A stretch of 64,000 nucleotides of DNA from assembly GCA_902651635.1 (NCBI GenBank), contig CACRSC010000085.1, positions 1 to 64,000 of the forward strand, given 5' to 3'. The translations under genes were made by a program, and so were the position numbers. The DNA comes from Mastigamoeba balamuthi. Lineage: Eukaryota > Evosea > Mastigamoebida > Mastigamoebidae. Under the pieces are notes generated by a model. It was not told where the DNA came from, made no database searches, and worked only from the letters and a program-made list of their open reading frames with translations. Below, piece by piece: positions 9,713-20,025 of the stretch (its first letter is position 1; every line of letters starts with the position of its first letter).

Positions 9713-10882
9713 CTATCTTAGATGGGTCTTCTGCCAAAGTACCTTGTCATCAGAGAGAAGATGAATTATCAGTTTTGCAAGGAAATCAGCATCATTGAAA
9801 GGAACAAGCAAACAGTTCCTATTCAGTGTTGTGATGTAATCTGGATCAGCTGAATAACTCTTTTGTGCATTTCTATCTGGTGTTTTTATCACCACTCCAC
9901 CTTGTCCTAAAGCCATTTTCGGTGTTTCAGGGAATACTTGTTTGAGATCGAAAAAAGGTGTCACAACCAGATCGGTCCTTTTTATCCAAAAAAATTTCTG
10001 CTCCTTTGTATGATAGTTACTGAAGAACAGTATTTTCTTATCAATTTTCATTTCCACTGCCAGATTGTTTATCATACTAATGGAAGAGTTGTTTATGATA
10101 TACTGTCCCCCAATAACACAGAGAGTTTCAGGATGGTACTGTATAACATTTTTCAAAGTATGTAAAATATATTTGATAACTTTCATAGGAAAATGCAATT
10201 CTGATATGTGTACTATAAACCGAGACTTTGATTGTGCCTTCTGTGATAATTGTGAAGCCTCAGTTTGATGTAAGTATGAAATTGAGTTATAATCAGACTC
10301 AGATAAGATGTTATACACTCCATTCAGAATAATTCTCAACATTATGTTGTTTTTCAGACTGTAATTGAATGCTGAGTTACAGAAATCAACTTTTTCCAAG
10401 TGAGAATGTATATGAACAGGAATGATAAGTGACTCGAGTAGATGAATAAGGTATTTCCCAGCAGTACCAACAAACAGCCCCACTTCATGATGAAGAGACA
10501 GAATATCATAGTTTCCATTGATGAACTTTGCTGCATACATGTAGTCCTCCTGCCGGGCATCTGGTCCATTATTAAGATAAAAAAGCACCCCTTTCTTATC
10601 TACTATTTGTGTATGACTCCGAGCAAGAACAATAGAGTCTGAATGAACAATTGTAGAGCCAAGAGCATTTACAAGACTGCATGCAAACCCATGATTTTCC
10701 TGCAATCTGATGGGATAAGAGGAAATGATTGCCCATCTTATACTGCTATGATAAACACTGGTATTCGTCAAGTTTTCCTTGATCCTAAGCTGCTGTTGGA
10801 TGATTGCAATAAGTGTGAGGCTTGTCAAACAGTAGGCAACTGTAACCACAGTAAGTGCAGTTTGACAAGCTCGAAACTTCAT
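9713..10882 (-). CDS. Type II membrane protein with GT-B glycosyltransferase-like fold (family 4-like)
   Basis: A single open exon of 389 codons from the ATG at 10882 to a TAG; a longer frame with a non-ATG start exists, but MKFRACQ gives the right N-terminus. Residues about 8-29 (ALTVVTVAYCLTSLTLIAII) form a signal anchor, as in Golgi glycosyltransferases. An early region has HHEVGLFVGTAGKYLIHLL. The C-terminal half follows a GT-B plan: FIVHISEL, then a donor-domain-like stretch with CVIGGQYIINN, ILFFSNYHTKEQKFFWIKRTD, and MALGQGGVVIKT where GT4 enzymes place their nucleotide-sugar loop. The usual EX7E motif is not clear, so activity is uncertain. No introns or breaks are seen and codon use is AT-rich like its surroundings. 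The membrane topology is surer than the enzyme class. Confidence 0.6.
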   Translation of the reverse strand: MKFRACQTALTVVTVAYCLTSLTLIAIIQQQLRIKENLTNTSVYHSSIRWAIISSYPIRLQENHGFACSLVNALGSTIVHSDSIVLARSHTQIVDKKGVLFYLNNGPDARQEDYMYAAKFINGNYDILSLHHEVGLFVGTAGKYLIHLLESLIIPVHIHSHLEKVDFCNSAFNYSLKNNIMLRIILNGVYNILSESDYNSISYLHQTEASQLSQKAQSKSRFIVHISELHFPMKVIKYILHTLKNVIQYHPETLCVIGGQYIINNSSISMINNLAVEMKIDKKILFFSNYHTKEQKFFWIKRTDLVVTPFFDLKQVFPETPKMALGQGGVVIKTPDRNAQKSYSADPDYITTLNRNCLLVPFNDADFLAKLIIHLLSDDKVLWQKTHLR

Positions 10883-10937
10883 TCTTCTGTCCTGCAAACT
10901 AGACTTCTGACCGCAGATTGTATGTTGAATACCGTCT

Positions 10938-10948
10938 GATTTATAAAA
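10938..10948 (-). promoter_or_regulatory. Possible TATA-like element before the glycosyltransferase-like gene
   Basis: On the minus strand CTTTTATAAATC lies about 57-65 bases upstream of the chosen ATG. In AT-rich DNA such a match may be chance. Confidence 0.25.
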
Positions 10949-10949
10949 G

Positions 10950-11610
10950 AGAAAGACAAAGTGATGTCACTCTGGCCAAAGCAATTCTCTGTTTGTTCAG
11001 AACAGTTCACTGCGAATGAAAATTATGATGATATCTCTTTAGAGTGCTATTGATGATATGGGCATTTCTGCCACCTCAGCAGGATGAACTGGAAAGGAGA
11101 ATGTATACAAAATCAGTGTAGATAGTAGTTTGCTATATTTCTCTTTTATATCGATATAGTGCATGTTTACTGTTTTTCGGACCACAAATTGGAATTTCTC
11201 TGGAATAATGTAAATTGTCTCACTTGCTTGGGTGAGTGTTTCTGTTCTTACATTGTGCTTATCAGTGTTTTTTAATACTATATAATCAATTTATGAAAAA
11301 ATGAGCAGGCTCATTTTTGAATAAAGAAATCCATGTCAGTTTTTAATTCGAGATTTTATCTCAGAAGAAGAGCTCTTTCAAATATACTATACATACTGTA
11401 TTCTTTACTATAACATTCTATTATCTCTGTTTGTGATCATTGGAAGATGTTCTTTCTTTTCAAGTCGTATCCACTGTCCACTGCATATACAAAATGGTGA
11501 ATTCTGAAAAGTCAGCATAGTGACTCCACTTAGTAACAACCAGTCATTGACAACTGGCACAGTGATAGCATAATCCCGCTCATTTACTTTGACCATCTAA
11601 AGAAAGCAAA
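10950..11610. other. Intergenic AT-rich DNA, nothing recognised
   Basis: Upstream flank of the glycosyltransferase-like gene. No repeat or conserved frame noticed. Confidence 0.4.
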
Positions 11611-11616
11611 CTGTCA

Positions 11617-12345
11617 TTGGCCCCTTATGTCCCAGCACATACAACACTGGGGGGAAGAGGGTATATTAAGTGGCTATTACAGCACCTGGCAGATACTCCG
11701 GAAAATCTGTGCCCTTCTTTTCTTGGTTTTGGTGCCACAACACGCCAATGCAGAATGAGCATGAGATCACGCAAGGGCAAAGCCAAGATGCTCCCCTCAT
11801 CATTGCCCTGTGGTGTGGATGACCAGGAGGCCGTCTCGGAGCAGGGGTACGCACATCCCACAACTGCAGAGACCCCCCCAATACCCCCATGGGCTCGACA
11901 GCACAGCCCAGAACCCACTCCAACAACGATGCAATGCACTTACCATCAGAATAATAGGTAGTCTCTGGTCATCAGCCCACTCACGCCACGGGATACAACT
12001 TATAGCCATACTACTCCTATTCCAAGCCCCCACTGGAGCCTGGGCTATGGGTAACGCCATCACAATAGCAAGCTGAAATGTACAGAACACCCTTTTCGGA
12101 GCTGTCATTCTCATCATAAAGATAATCAAACACTGCACATGGCTCAATGCCCCAGACATAATTGCCCTACAAGAGCTCGGGGTGGTAGACGAGAAACAAG
12201 TAGACCAGGCAGCACGGACTGAGGGTTACCAACTATACCTCGGCCAGTGATGAGGTATCAAAGTACCGGCCGGGTTCCTCGTGCACCATACCATAACAGA
12301 ATACTGGACAGTGCGCACAACAAACACAGAAGACACCCTAATAGG
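11617..12345 (+). mobile_element. LINE fragment: 5-prime part ending in an AP-endonuclease-like domain
   Basis: After about 430 bp of GC-richer DNA with a Pro/Thr-rich frame (SPEPTPTTMQC), the stretch 12055-12345 encodes the start of an exonuclease-endonuclease-phosphatase domain: an N-V-Q-N start, then WLNAPDIIALQELGVVDEKQ and LGQWWGIKVPAGF-like residues in one frame with isolated stops. PDIIALQEL is the signature around the metal-binding glutamate of non-LTR retrotransposon endonucleases, which nick target DNA. Reverse transcriptase is absent, so only the 5-prime end survives. LINEs usually lose the 5-prime end, so this loss of the 3-prime end reflects later deletion or the mariner insertion that abuts it at 12355. 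Confidence 0.65.
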
Positions 12346-12354
12346 TCCGTGCAA

Positions 12355-12990
12355 TTAAATTAAAAACTGGACATCAGATAACTTCACAGGAAGTGACTTC
12401 CACTCAGAGCGAATGACACGAAATAATTCCTTGATATTTTTGGAATTCCTAAGCATTACACGTGATTTGAGTAGTTCCAAAACGTTTAAAATGAGGTTGA
12501 GATCTGAACTGCAGGCTGGCCACCAAAGACGAATAACAGAATTATTTATTCTCCATTGAGTTGCCAACTTGCTAATACTCATCTTGACTGCATACTTAAC
12601 CTTTCGAATAACAGTTCAAACACCAGGTGTTTGCCATACCTTTCTTACCCAACCACCAATATGAAATATTGCCTTATCTACAAAAAGCACAGATATCCAA
12701 CCAATCTCGTTCCTTGTTTTTCTGTGCAAATCTGAGACGATCATCATTCACAGTGATGACAGGAGAGTGGTGGCTTGACTAAGAGCTTATGATATTTCAG
12801 ATCAGCTTCATGAATTCGATGGAATACAGTTCGATAGATACCACTATACCCTTGGCTTTTAGGTCAACTGCAACTTTGGCAGATCTTCTGTAAGGAGTTA
12901 TTTAACTTGCTAAATAATAATTCAACTCTTCATATGAAGAGGTAATTCAAGTACGTTCATGGGGCTTTACACGGTCTGCAGGACAGTGAT
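12355..12990 (-). mobile_element. Tc1/mariner transposase fragment (second family)
   Basis: On the minus strand the C-terminal third of a Tc1/mariner transposase is clear: RLWWPACSSDLNLILNVLE, LKSRVMLRNSKNIKELF and EWKSLPVKLSDVQFL, a worn version of WPxxSPDLNPIEN...LK...EW. Upstream pieces include DDRLRFAQKNKERDWLD and, near 12900, RRSAKVAVDLKAKG. Several stops and frame changes mark it as dead. It differs strongly from the mariner copy at 1512-2377. No terminal repeat was found. It abuts the LINE fragment directly. Confidence 0.8.
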
Positions 12991-13059
12991 CACACCAGAA
13001 CCGAGCTGTTTTGATGTTAACTTTCGCATACCTTGCAGCCACAGAGACCGACATATGAA

Positions 13060-13439
13060 CCATTTGGTCATTGCTGCGACTTTTGTGCATGGAGCACTAA
13101 ATCTTTAGAAATAGAAATATATTTGGTCAGCACTAAATCTTTAGCGATGTTTTTCCAGTGCTACTTTAGCTCTTAAATCGCTAATTTTGCACTAAATCTA
13201 GCGCTACATGCGACCTAAATTCAGTGTTATGGCTATTTTTTACGTAGCACTAAACATAGCTAGTAGCACTACTAGTGCAAATATTAGTGCTAGTAGCGAT
13301 TGTTGCGCTAACTTAGCTATGCATTTCCATCACATGCATCGCATGTAGTGCTATTTCAGCACATTTAGCACAATTATGCGATAATTCAATGCTGAGCTCT
13401 CAGTCATATTTTCTAAGTCAAACCTCTGTTTTTGCTTTT
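13060..13439 (-). repeat. Harbinger-like copy B, left terminal repeat and transposase-side tail
   Basis: It starts with CATTTGGTCATTGCTGCGAC (13073-13092) and runs through the GCTAGTAGC-rich tail that follows the transposase gene in copies A and D. Directly duplicated target bases were not found. Confidence 0.75.
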
Positions 13440-14078
13440 TCACTGGGGTGGCCTGGGAAACCAGGTCTCCCTGGGAATATGGCACAGGGGGTTCTCACTG
13501 AGGTACAAGGCATCTAGGTTCGTGATGATTCTGATGGCTGACCTCAGCAGGTCATTGCTCATCATCCTCTTCCCCCCTGAACTTCTTGCCCACGATGTCA
13601 AATCGGGACATGAAGCCCAGGTAGTGCTCGACCTGGCTTCTCCAGCACCAGTGAACACAGTTCCACTGGTGTTCGAACCTGGTGTACTTCATGGCCGTTT
13701 TCCTCTGCCTTCCATTTACAGAGTCAAACAGAGAGGCGTGCTTGAAAGGGGTCAGCAGCTCGCTGCTTGGGACACTGACGTAGGCATTGTCAGCCAGCAG
13801 CCGCGTCCCTTGCAGTTCCATGTGTGGAGCTGAGCCCTGCCAGATCTTCAGGTCGTGGTGAACCCCTTGTACAAGCCACGAACGTCCATGGGGATGCCCT
13901 GGTTGTTCACCACCTGGATCTTGACCATGTGCCCCTTGTACTTGCCATTGTAGAACTTGTCCTGCTTCTTGCTGGGCCGTGAGATGTCAATGGCCTTGAC
14001 ATCCACAGACCCGTGGATTGTATGAGACCAGGGTGGAGGAAGCCTGTTTGCCTCAGAAGTCCGGGCATTCCAGACACT
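13440..14078 (-). pseudogene. Harbinger-like copy B, transposase DDE exon
   Basis: Minus-strand catalytic exon with GSVDVKAIDISRPS, then KFYNGKYKGHMVKIQVVNN, LLADNAYVSVPSSELLTPF, a worn RVEHYLGFMSRFDIVGKKF, and the PRPPQ end with TGA. A few single-base frame slips interrupt it. At the 14078 border the acceptor reads CTG where copies C and D have CAG, so splicing may also be damaged. The N-terminal exon lies at 14347-14490. Confidence 0.8.
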
Positions 14079-14346
14079 CAGTGCGTTTTACGAAAATTAG
14101 TAATGAGGTAATTGCATTTCTAATAAGCAATTGAATTGGTAAATTTAATATATAAATTCATTTAATTGAAATTGAAATTATGACAATTGAAAGAAGTTTG
14201 GGCATTTGAGACACTTTGTGCATGTTTCACATTTTTAGAATAAATTGGCAAATGGGTGGATGCATTTAAACTTACCAATTGAATTAAATAATGAATTTAT
14301 ATCTATTTAATTATTAAAATTGTGTTGTTAAAGAAGTGGGCCTTAC

Positions 14347-14490
14347 CTCCATCTCGTTGACGTGCTCTGCCAGGTACAGCCAGTGTTGAGCCATCATGCA
14401 CCGGAAGTTGCTTGGGTCAGAAGCCTCCAGGGATGTCTCAGAACCAAGCACTTCATAGCATTTTAAGTGCAGCAGCAGGCCCAGCAGGTC
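14347..14490 (-). pseudogene. Harbinger-like copy B, N-terminal transposase exon (3-prime part)
   Basis: It ends in YLAEHVNEMEV followed by the GTAAGG donor shared with copy D. Upstream the match to copies D and E (exon start AAKIARQQHLLHKLHKSIAK) is lost after about 14490, so the exon is truncated. Confidence 0.6.
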
Positions 14491-14639
14491 CCATTCATAT
14501 CGTCAGTGCCCCCGCCCCCTGCCCACAGATGGCGCTCTGCTGCTGAGCTTGCCTCATGATCTTCCCTTCACTTCCTTCTCTTCAGTACAACTCAACTGTG
14601 AACCTTTTGTGTACTTTTCTTCTCATTCTTGACTATTTC

Positions 14640-15655
14640 TCAGAAATCGGAGAAGAAGAAGGTCAAGAGAGAGGAGAAGGAAGGTAAGTACTTCACTTCT
14701 TTCTAATATTACTTTCTTCCTTTTCAAAACTGTTACTTTCGCAACACCTTTAAACTGTCGCTTTCGTGACACTTTTCAACTGTTACTTTTGCGATACTTT
14801 CGAACTGTCACTTTTACAACACGTTTCAACTGCCACTTTTGTGACACTCGTTTAACTGTAGCTTTCACGACAAACTTATCTAACACTATTTGACAGGGCT
14901 ACACAGAGCTGAAGCAGCTCTGAAGAAGCAGCAGATGCAGGTTGAGCACTGCCTGAAGATTGCAAAGGCCCTCTACAGCTTCATACAGGCCCCCCAACGA
15001 GGGTCACCAGCCCAGCAGGCGATGTGGAACAATTGTGCTAGATATGCAATCTGTTAGATAGAGGGATTTTATTTTGATTCACAGAGGTTTTTTCGTTCTG
15101 CACAGAGGATGACTTCCAGGACCTTCTCTGGCCGTGGTGGCACCAGCCACCCTTGTGGCCATGTGCACAAGGGACAGTGGCTGCACAGATGACATCGTGT
15201 GTGTGCTGGGCTGCATGCCACTGAGCACTGTCTTGGTGATCAGACTTGTACTGCCATCACAGGTGCTGCTCGGGCAGCCCCTGGGCTGAGCCCGCAGATG
15301 AGATCGCCCATGGCCAGCACAAGCATGGCTCCACCACTGGGACCACCTTCTCGATCACTGCCCACAGTGCCTCGAGTGCCTGCTCTGCTGCTCCCCATGG
15401 TGTACGTGCACATCTGATGCCACGTGTGGGTGCTGAGCACAGTCATGCATAAGAAGGTCGTGTGCAACCTGCTGGTGCCCGTCTTTACATTGGCCATGGA
15501 GCCAGTAGACCAACGCCATTAGAGCCTGATGCCACACCTGGCTAACGGACGCCTACAAGTCTACTCACTCCTGAGATTCACACACTCCTGAATTTCAGTA
15601 CTACACGTTCTAATTTAGCACTTCAGCAGATAAAATGCAGTGATAACCAAATGTT
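14640..15655 (+). mobile_element. Harbinger-like copy B, a different second gene and the right terminal repeat
   Basis: Where copy D carries ORF2, this copy has a lysine-rich piece (KKSEKKKVKREEKE, then a GTAAGT donor). About 200 bp of CTTTCG-type repeated pyrimidine sequence follows (ACTGTCACTTTTAC and variants, five or so units). An exon after TTTGACAG then reads ALKKQQMQVEHCLKIAKAL, ending at 15057. Further frames to 15560 include LAVVAPATLVAMCTRDSG. None match ORF2 of copy D by eye. The end at about 15630-15655 (GCAGTGATAACCAAATGTTT) is a proper terminal repeat. So this copy spans 13073-15652 with a swapped or badly diverged partner gene. Confidence 0.5.
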
Positions 15656-16017
15656 TATTCAAGTCCGAGATGCTTATTTATTCATAATTCGATTATGGCA
15701 TGTTCTGGAAAAAGATGAGGTCTAAATATATGATAAATCACGAGCAGTCAGTTGTATAGAGAAAAGTTGCTTCCATTTAGCATTTCATTATTCCTTTTTC
15801 ATAATTTTAAAATTGGTCTGAAATCCAAATTTATGCTACGTTACCTCTGGTTGTATTCATTGTAATTAAGTCAGATTCTGAATGAACACTACTAGTTCAT
15901 ATTCTATTAACCAAATCAGGATGTGATGTGCATAATTAAGTTATAATTTAATTGGGCTATAAGACACCATAATAGATTTCATGATAAATTGAGAATTTAT
16001 ATGATCATGAATATACA

Positions 16018-16640
16018 TTTAGTCATAGCTGCGTTTTATGTGCTGAAGCACGAAATTTGTGCATGTAGTGCTGATTTTCACAACTAGATTTAGCACTGAA
16101 TTAGTGCTTTTTTAGCACTTATTATTTCCTTGCATGTAGTGCATCATGTGCATGTAGTGCATTTAGAGTATAATGTGCTTTATGCACATATTGTGCATTA
16201 TCCGTATGCAGCAATGCATGTGTATTTTGCACATGCATCACTAAATGTGCAGAATGTGCAATATGCACATAAAATAAAGTGAGGTCGAAGGAATATCAAT
16301 AAAATGCACTATATGCACAACATGCACATTAATCGTGCATATGATTAAAACAATTACAACGAGAAATGTGATAAAATCACTAAAACGTTTCATTCACTTC
16401 AATTGCTAAAAACGTCAAATATTTTAAACCTATAATCTACATTTGTATTTAATCGATTTTTTATTTTTTATTTTTCACGCAGTGCTGCTTGAGCAGCAGT
16501 ATGCAGCACCTCTTCTGTTGTGGAGAGAGGTGCTGCACACTCACTCTTCATCATTTAAGCTTGGTTAGGTCGTCCCAGTCCGGCTCCTGCTGGTCCTGCT
16601 GGTTTTGCTCACTGTCAGGGGCCTCAGTCCTGGTTGAGCA
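16018..16640 (-). mobile_element. Harbinger-like copy G, terminal repeat, tail and last ORF2 exon
   Basis: It begins with ACATTTAGTCATAGCTGCG, then the GTGCATGTAGTGCAT-rich tail closely similar to 56421-56910, then the last ORF2 exon on the minus strand (about 16640-16480) reading EDDVFCSTRTEAPDSEQNQQ and EPDWDDLTKLK. In copies A and F the matching exon reads NNDWDDVDKL and DWHDLITLKEMTPENV. Confidence 0.65.
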
Positions 16641-18543
16641 GAAAACGTCGTCTTCTCATGCAGCAAATGAGAAAAAGAAGCTACTCTTCACTTCTCCATC
16701 AAGTCCTTGGATGGTTCTGTCTGGAAGTGCTTCGATTTCCTCTGGAGAGAGTGCCAGGACTGTGGTCCGAGCCATGCTGTGTTCAGAGTCAGTGACACAA
16801 AGAGCATGTATACCTCTTCAAAGCCTCAGAAACCTCGTCTGTGATAATAAGCCTGCCAGCATAATATTGACGAAGTTTCTATAGTGGATCAGAGTGAATT
16901 CACAATGGTTCTGAAGCACCTTTTTGACTTGGCCGAAGTGCCCATCACAGACTGAATGTCCATGGTGGGACCATAAAAGTTTAAAACGACCTTGACCTTG
17001 TGGCCCATTTCTGCTGTTGCAATCCTCTGTGGGAATTGCGAGTGTTAGTGAGGTACTTCCAGGCACCTTCAGTTCACGAGCAGAGAAGATAATTTTCTTG
17101 GCCTTGAAGCCTCCATCTGCCCACAGGTACACAGTCCGGAGTACTCTGGTCTTCTGGACACTCTTGAGGCTCTTCCACAACTGGAGTAATGCCTGGTGAG
17201 TGAATTTCCACGTGTTCTGTGCCACTGCACAGAAATCATAGTAGAGCCACTCATCAGTCTCTAGGCCCCAGATAGCACTGTCAAAATTGTTAAGCCCCTT
17301 GACATCTGGGGCATCCTGAAATGAGCAGTAGTCCATGATGATAAGGGCTTCTGTTCCTTCTGTTCACTTAAGAGGAGCCTTTGTCTTGCATTGTGCTTCA
17401 TGCTGTTCCCAAACAAGAGCAGTGTGCTCTTGGAATGCTGTCTCTTGCTCGTCACTGATCACCTTTGGCTGATGCTCTTTATGACAGTAGTCTGTGCATA
17501 TAGGACAAGAGTAGTAATCGAAAATGGCAAGTAAGATCTGTGCTAACTGCAGCAATTGCACGAAGTATGTACGGCCATAGAGGGTGCCTTCAACCTCCTC
17601 AGAGTAGTTGTGAAATGCCTTGGTGAATATATCATAGTAGAGGAAGTGCATCACAGTCTTTCCAGACTGAACTTGGGCATTTTCTTCCACCCACGAATGA
17701 AGAGCTGCTGCCTGCTTGTCTAGATAAACAATCAGTGGAAAGGGAGTAAGTATGTGAAAGCACTTGTGGACCACTGGGAAAAGCGGTCTGGTGGCTGTTC
17801 TCTTTCTTCTCTCTTCTCTTCCTCCTCTCTTTCTCCCTCTCTTTGCTCTCTCTGAAGAGCCTCATTTCGCTGATCGATGTAGAAGAAGGATGATGAGTAC
17901 CTTTGCACTTGGTCCTCTTGGACTTGAAGAATTGTCCGGGCTGGAATGCCAGTCCTGCAATGAACCTCTTCTGCAGACTCTCCAGGAAAGAGGTCATATG
18001 CAACCTTGGAGGAAAGTCTTCGAGAGCCTCGAAAACGACTTTGAGATAATAGCTGGTGAACAGATTGAACCAATGGTACAGTTCCTGCAAAAACAGTCAG
18101 TTAATGTAGGCAAGGCAGAGCAAAAGCTCTGGTTGGCCTCTGGAGAGATCCTTAATTGCCTGAGAGGCTTGTTGTACAATCTCAGAAAGGTGAGAGCGAC
18201 CGAGTTCCTGCAGAGGCTTTTGAGGTGCTTCCATGCGAGCTGGACTCTGCTAATGTTTTTTTTAGTGCTCAGGGATAGGGAAATACCTTGGGAGCTCGAG
18301 GGGGCAATAAGGGTGGAGGTGAAGGAGGTGGTAGCTTGGAAGCAGGTGGTGGCTGACATGGAGTTCAGTCTGTGAGTTTGGTGTGGAGAAGCACAGATCT
18401 TTAAGATAGCAGGAGGACCAGAAGGATGATAGGGGGCAGGGAGAAAGTCCTCTACACCCATGTGGGGCCAGAGCATTTGCGTTTTTCAGCATTTTTCCTG
18501 CATTGGGCTGCCCGCTTGCGCTTGGTCTCCTTGGTACGTCCCA
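16641..18543 (-). pseudogene. Unclassified DDE-like transposase with GHG...DGHFG motif, copy 1
   Basis: It starts at an ATG at 18543 with a strongly basic N-terminus (MGRTKETKRKRAAQCRKNAE). A helical part follows (WKHLKSLCRNSVALTFLRLY), then a charged segment of E/R/K runs, a zinc-ribbon-like YYSCPICTDYCHKEH, MDYCSFQDAPDV, LWADGGFKAKK and SHHGHSVCDGHFGQVKKV. Spaced aspartates (MDY, ADGG, CDGHFG) resemble a transposase family seen widely in invertebrates and protists in which a DG...FKNR motif is followed by SHG..CDG; I do not know an agreed family name. At least four frame changes break it. Its end runs in frame across a TGA into the Harbinger ORF2 tail, suggesting a fusion or an insertion into that gene. 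Confidence 0.6.
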
Positions 18544-18985
18544 TTTGAATAACTCTGAGAAAAACGATCTAAAGGGGATAAAATTTGATCAGAATTGAGA
18601 AAAAGGGGTTTTTTTACAATCTGATCAAATTTTATTTGAATCGGCAAAGTTTGGCCGAAGATATTTCAATCGGGAAAAACACACACCTTGGGTTGGTATG
18701 GCTGGCAATGAGAGGCTTTTAAAGAAATAGAGCACGGGTTCGGGAGGCCTTGCTGGGGTCTTGGATTACGGAAGTAGGCAGGCCACGCTTTTGAGGTGTG
18801 TTGGCTTCTCCCAAAGTTTGAGGTTTTGGCATACAATTAATTGATGTCTGCCAAATATCTGTGGCCCGAAAATCAGAGTGATACAATTCCCGTTCCAAAT
18901 GTGCCTTTTCCGTCTTGCTGTGTTGCTGTGTTTCAACACCTTTCCCACAGTGGTGTTTTCAACATTCCTGCTCCTCAGCCCGAAA
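18544..18985. other. Upstream flank of the GHG-type transposase, no gene seen
   Basis: Contains a short palindromic pair around GATCAGAATTGAG and CTGATCAAATTTTAT, and an A/T-rich stretch. No conserved frame recognised. Confidence 0.3.
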
Positions 18986-18989
18986 AGTT

Positions 18990-19230
18990 CAGATAGCATG
19001 GGGGTTCAGACTTACTGGTATCTCTTCTCACATTTTCAGCAGAGAAAAAGTGACGGGTGCCATGCATGCAGCTGCTGGTCCATTGGCTTCCACTTATTCT
19101 TGGGACTGTACAGCACAGCCATACACTAGTGATAGCCACAGCAAAGTGTGAAGACTGTCACTTTTCCATGACCAAACGTGTATTTATCAATTCAATTGCT
19201 TATTACAAATGCAACCATCTGATCACTAAT
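18990..19230 (+). mobile_element. Harbinger-like copy C, remnant of the first ORF2 exon
   Basis: Minus-strand sequence around 19140-18990 matches the ORF2 first exon of copies D and E (PMDQQLHTWALPVMW region; here the Trp/Gln/His codons are recognisable but worn). It is followed by the short region where the two divergent genes would start. Confidence 0.4.
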
Positions 19231-19249
19231 TTTTCAAAAAATGGCACAG

Positions 19250-19842
19250 AGTGTCTGGAATGCCCGCACTTCTGAGGCGAACAAGCTTCCTCCACCCTGG
19301 TCTTGTACAATCTACGGGTTTGTGAATGTCAAGGTCATTAACATCTCATGGCCCAGCAAGAAGCAGAACAAGTTCTACAACAGCAAGTACAAGGGGAACG
19401 TGGTCAAGATCCAAGGGGGTTCGCCATGACATGAAGATCTGGCAGAGTCCAGCTCCACACATGGAACTGCAAGGGACACGACTGCTGGCAGACAATGCCT
19501 ATGTCAGTGTCTCACGCAGTGAGCTCCTGACCCCCTTCAAGCATGCCTCTCTGTATGACTCTGTCAATGGAAGGCAGAGAAGAACTGCACTCAAGTACAC
19601 CAGGTTAGAATGCCAGTGAAACCGTATTCACAAGGTGCTGGAGAAGCAAGGTCGAGCACAACCTGGGCTTCATGTCCCCAGTGGACATCGTGGGCAAGAA
19701 GTTCAAGGGAAAGAAGGTGATGGGAAATGACCTGCTGAAGTCAGCCATCATAATCATCACGAACCTAGATGCCTGGTACCTCAGTGAGAACCCCCTGCAC
19801 CATATGCCCAGGGAGACCTGGTTTCCCAGACCACCCCAGTGA
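19250..19842 (+). pseudogene. Harbinger-like copy C, transposase DDE exon
   Basis: Plus-strand catalytic exon after a GGCACAG acceptor: FVNVKVINISWPSKKQNKF, then NSKYKGNVVKIQ directly joined to GGSP, an in-place loss of about 50 bases that removes the VVNNQGIPMDV segment. LLADNAYVSVSRSELLTPF, a worn RVEHNLGFMSPVDIVGKKF and the PRPPQ end with TGA follow. The deletion and other slips inactivate it. The tail that normally follows is cut off at about 19890. Confidence 0.8.
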
Positions 19843-19916
19843 AAAAGCCAAACAGATGTTTGACTTCGAAAAAATGACTAAGAGCTCAGCGATGAATACC
19901 ACTCTGATTCAGCAAA

Positions 19917-20012
19917 AAAGATCCTGGCAAAAAGGCATCAACTTTTTGTAGACCCCCCTGGGGTCTCTACAGGTCTATAGAGCTGAACCCCCCAGGGGGG
20001 TCAGGGCCACCC
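19917..20012 (+). repeat. Repeat R3 with CCCCAGGGGGG palindrome, copy 1
   Basis: GATCCTGGCAAAAAGGCATC and AACTTTTTGTAGACCCCCC recur at 30468-30520. Here the sequence continues into an inverted pair GACCCCCCTGGGGTC and ACCCCCCAGGGGGGTC flanking TCTATAG, able to form a GC-rich hairpin. It abuts the cut end of Harbinger-like copy C. Confidence 0.65.
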
Positions 20013-20025
20013 CAGGTCCTTTTCT

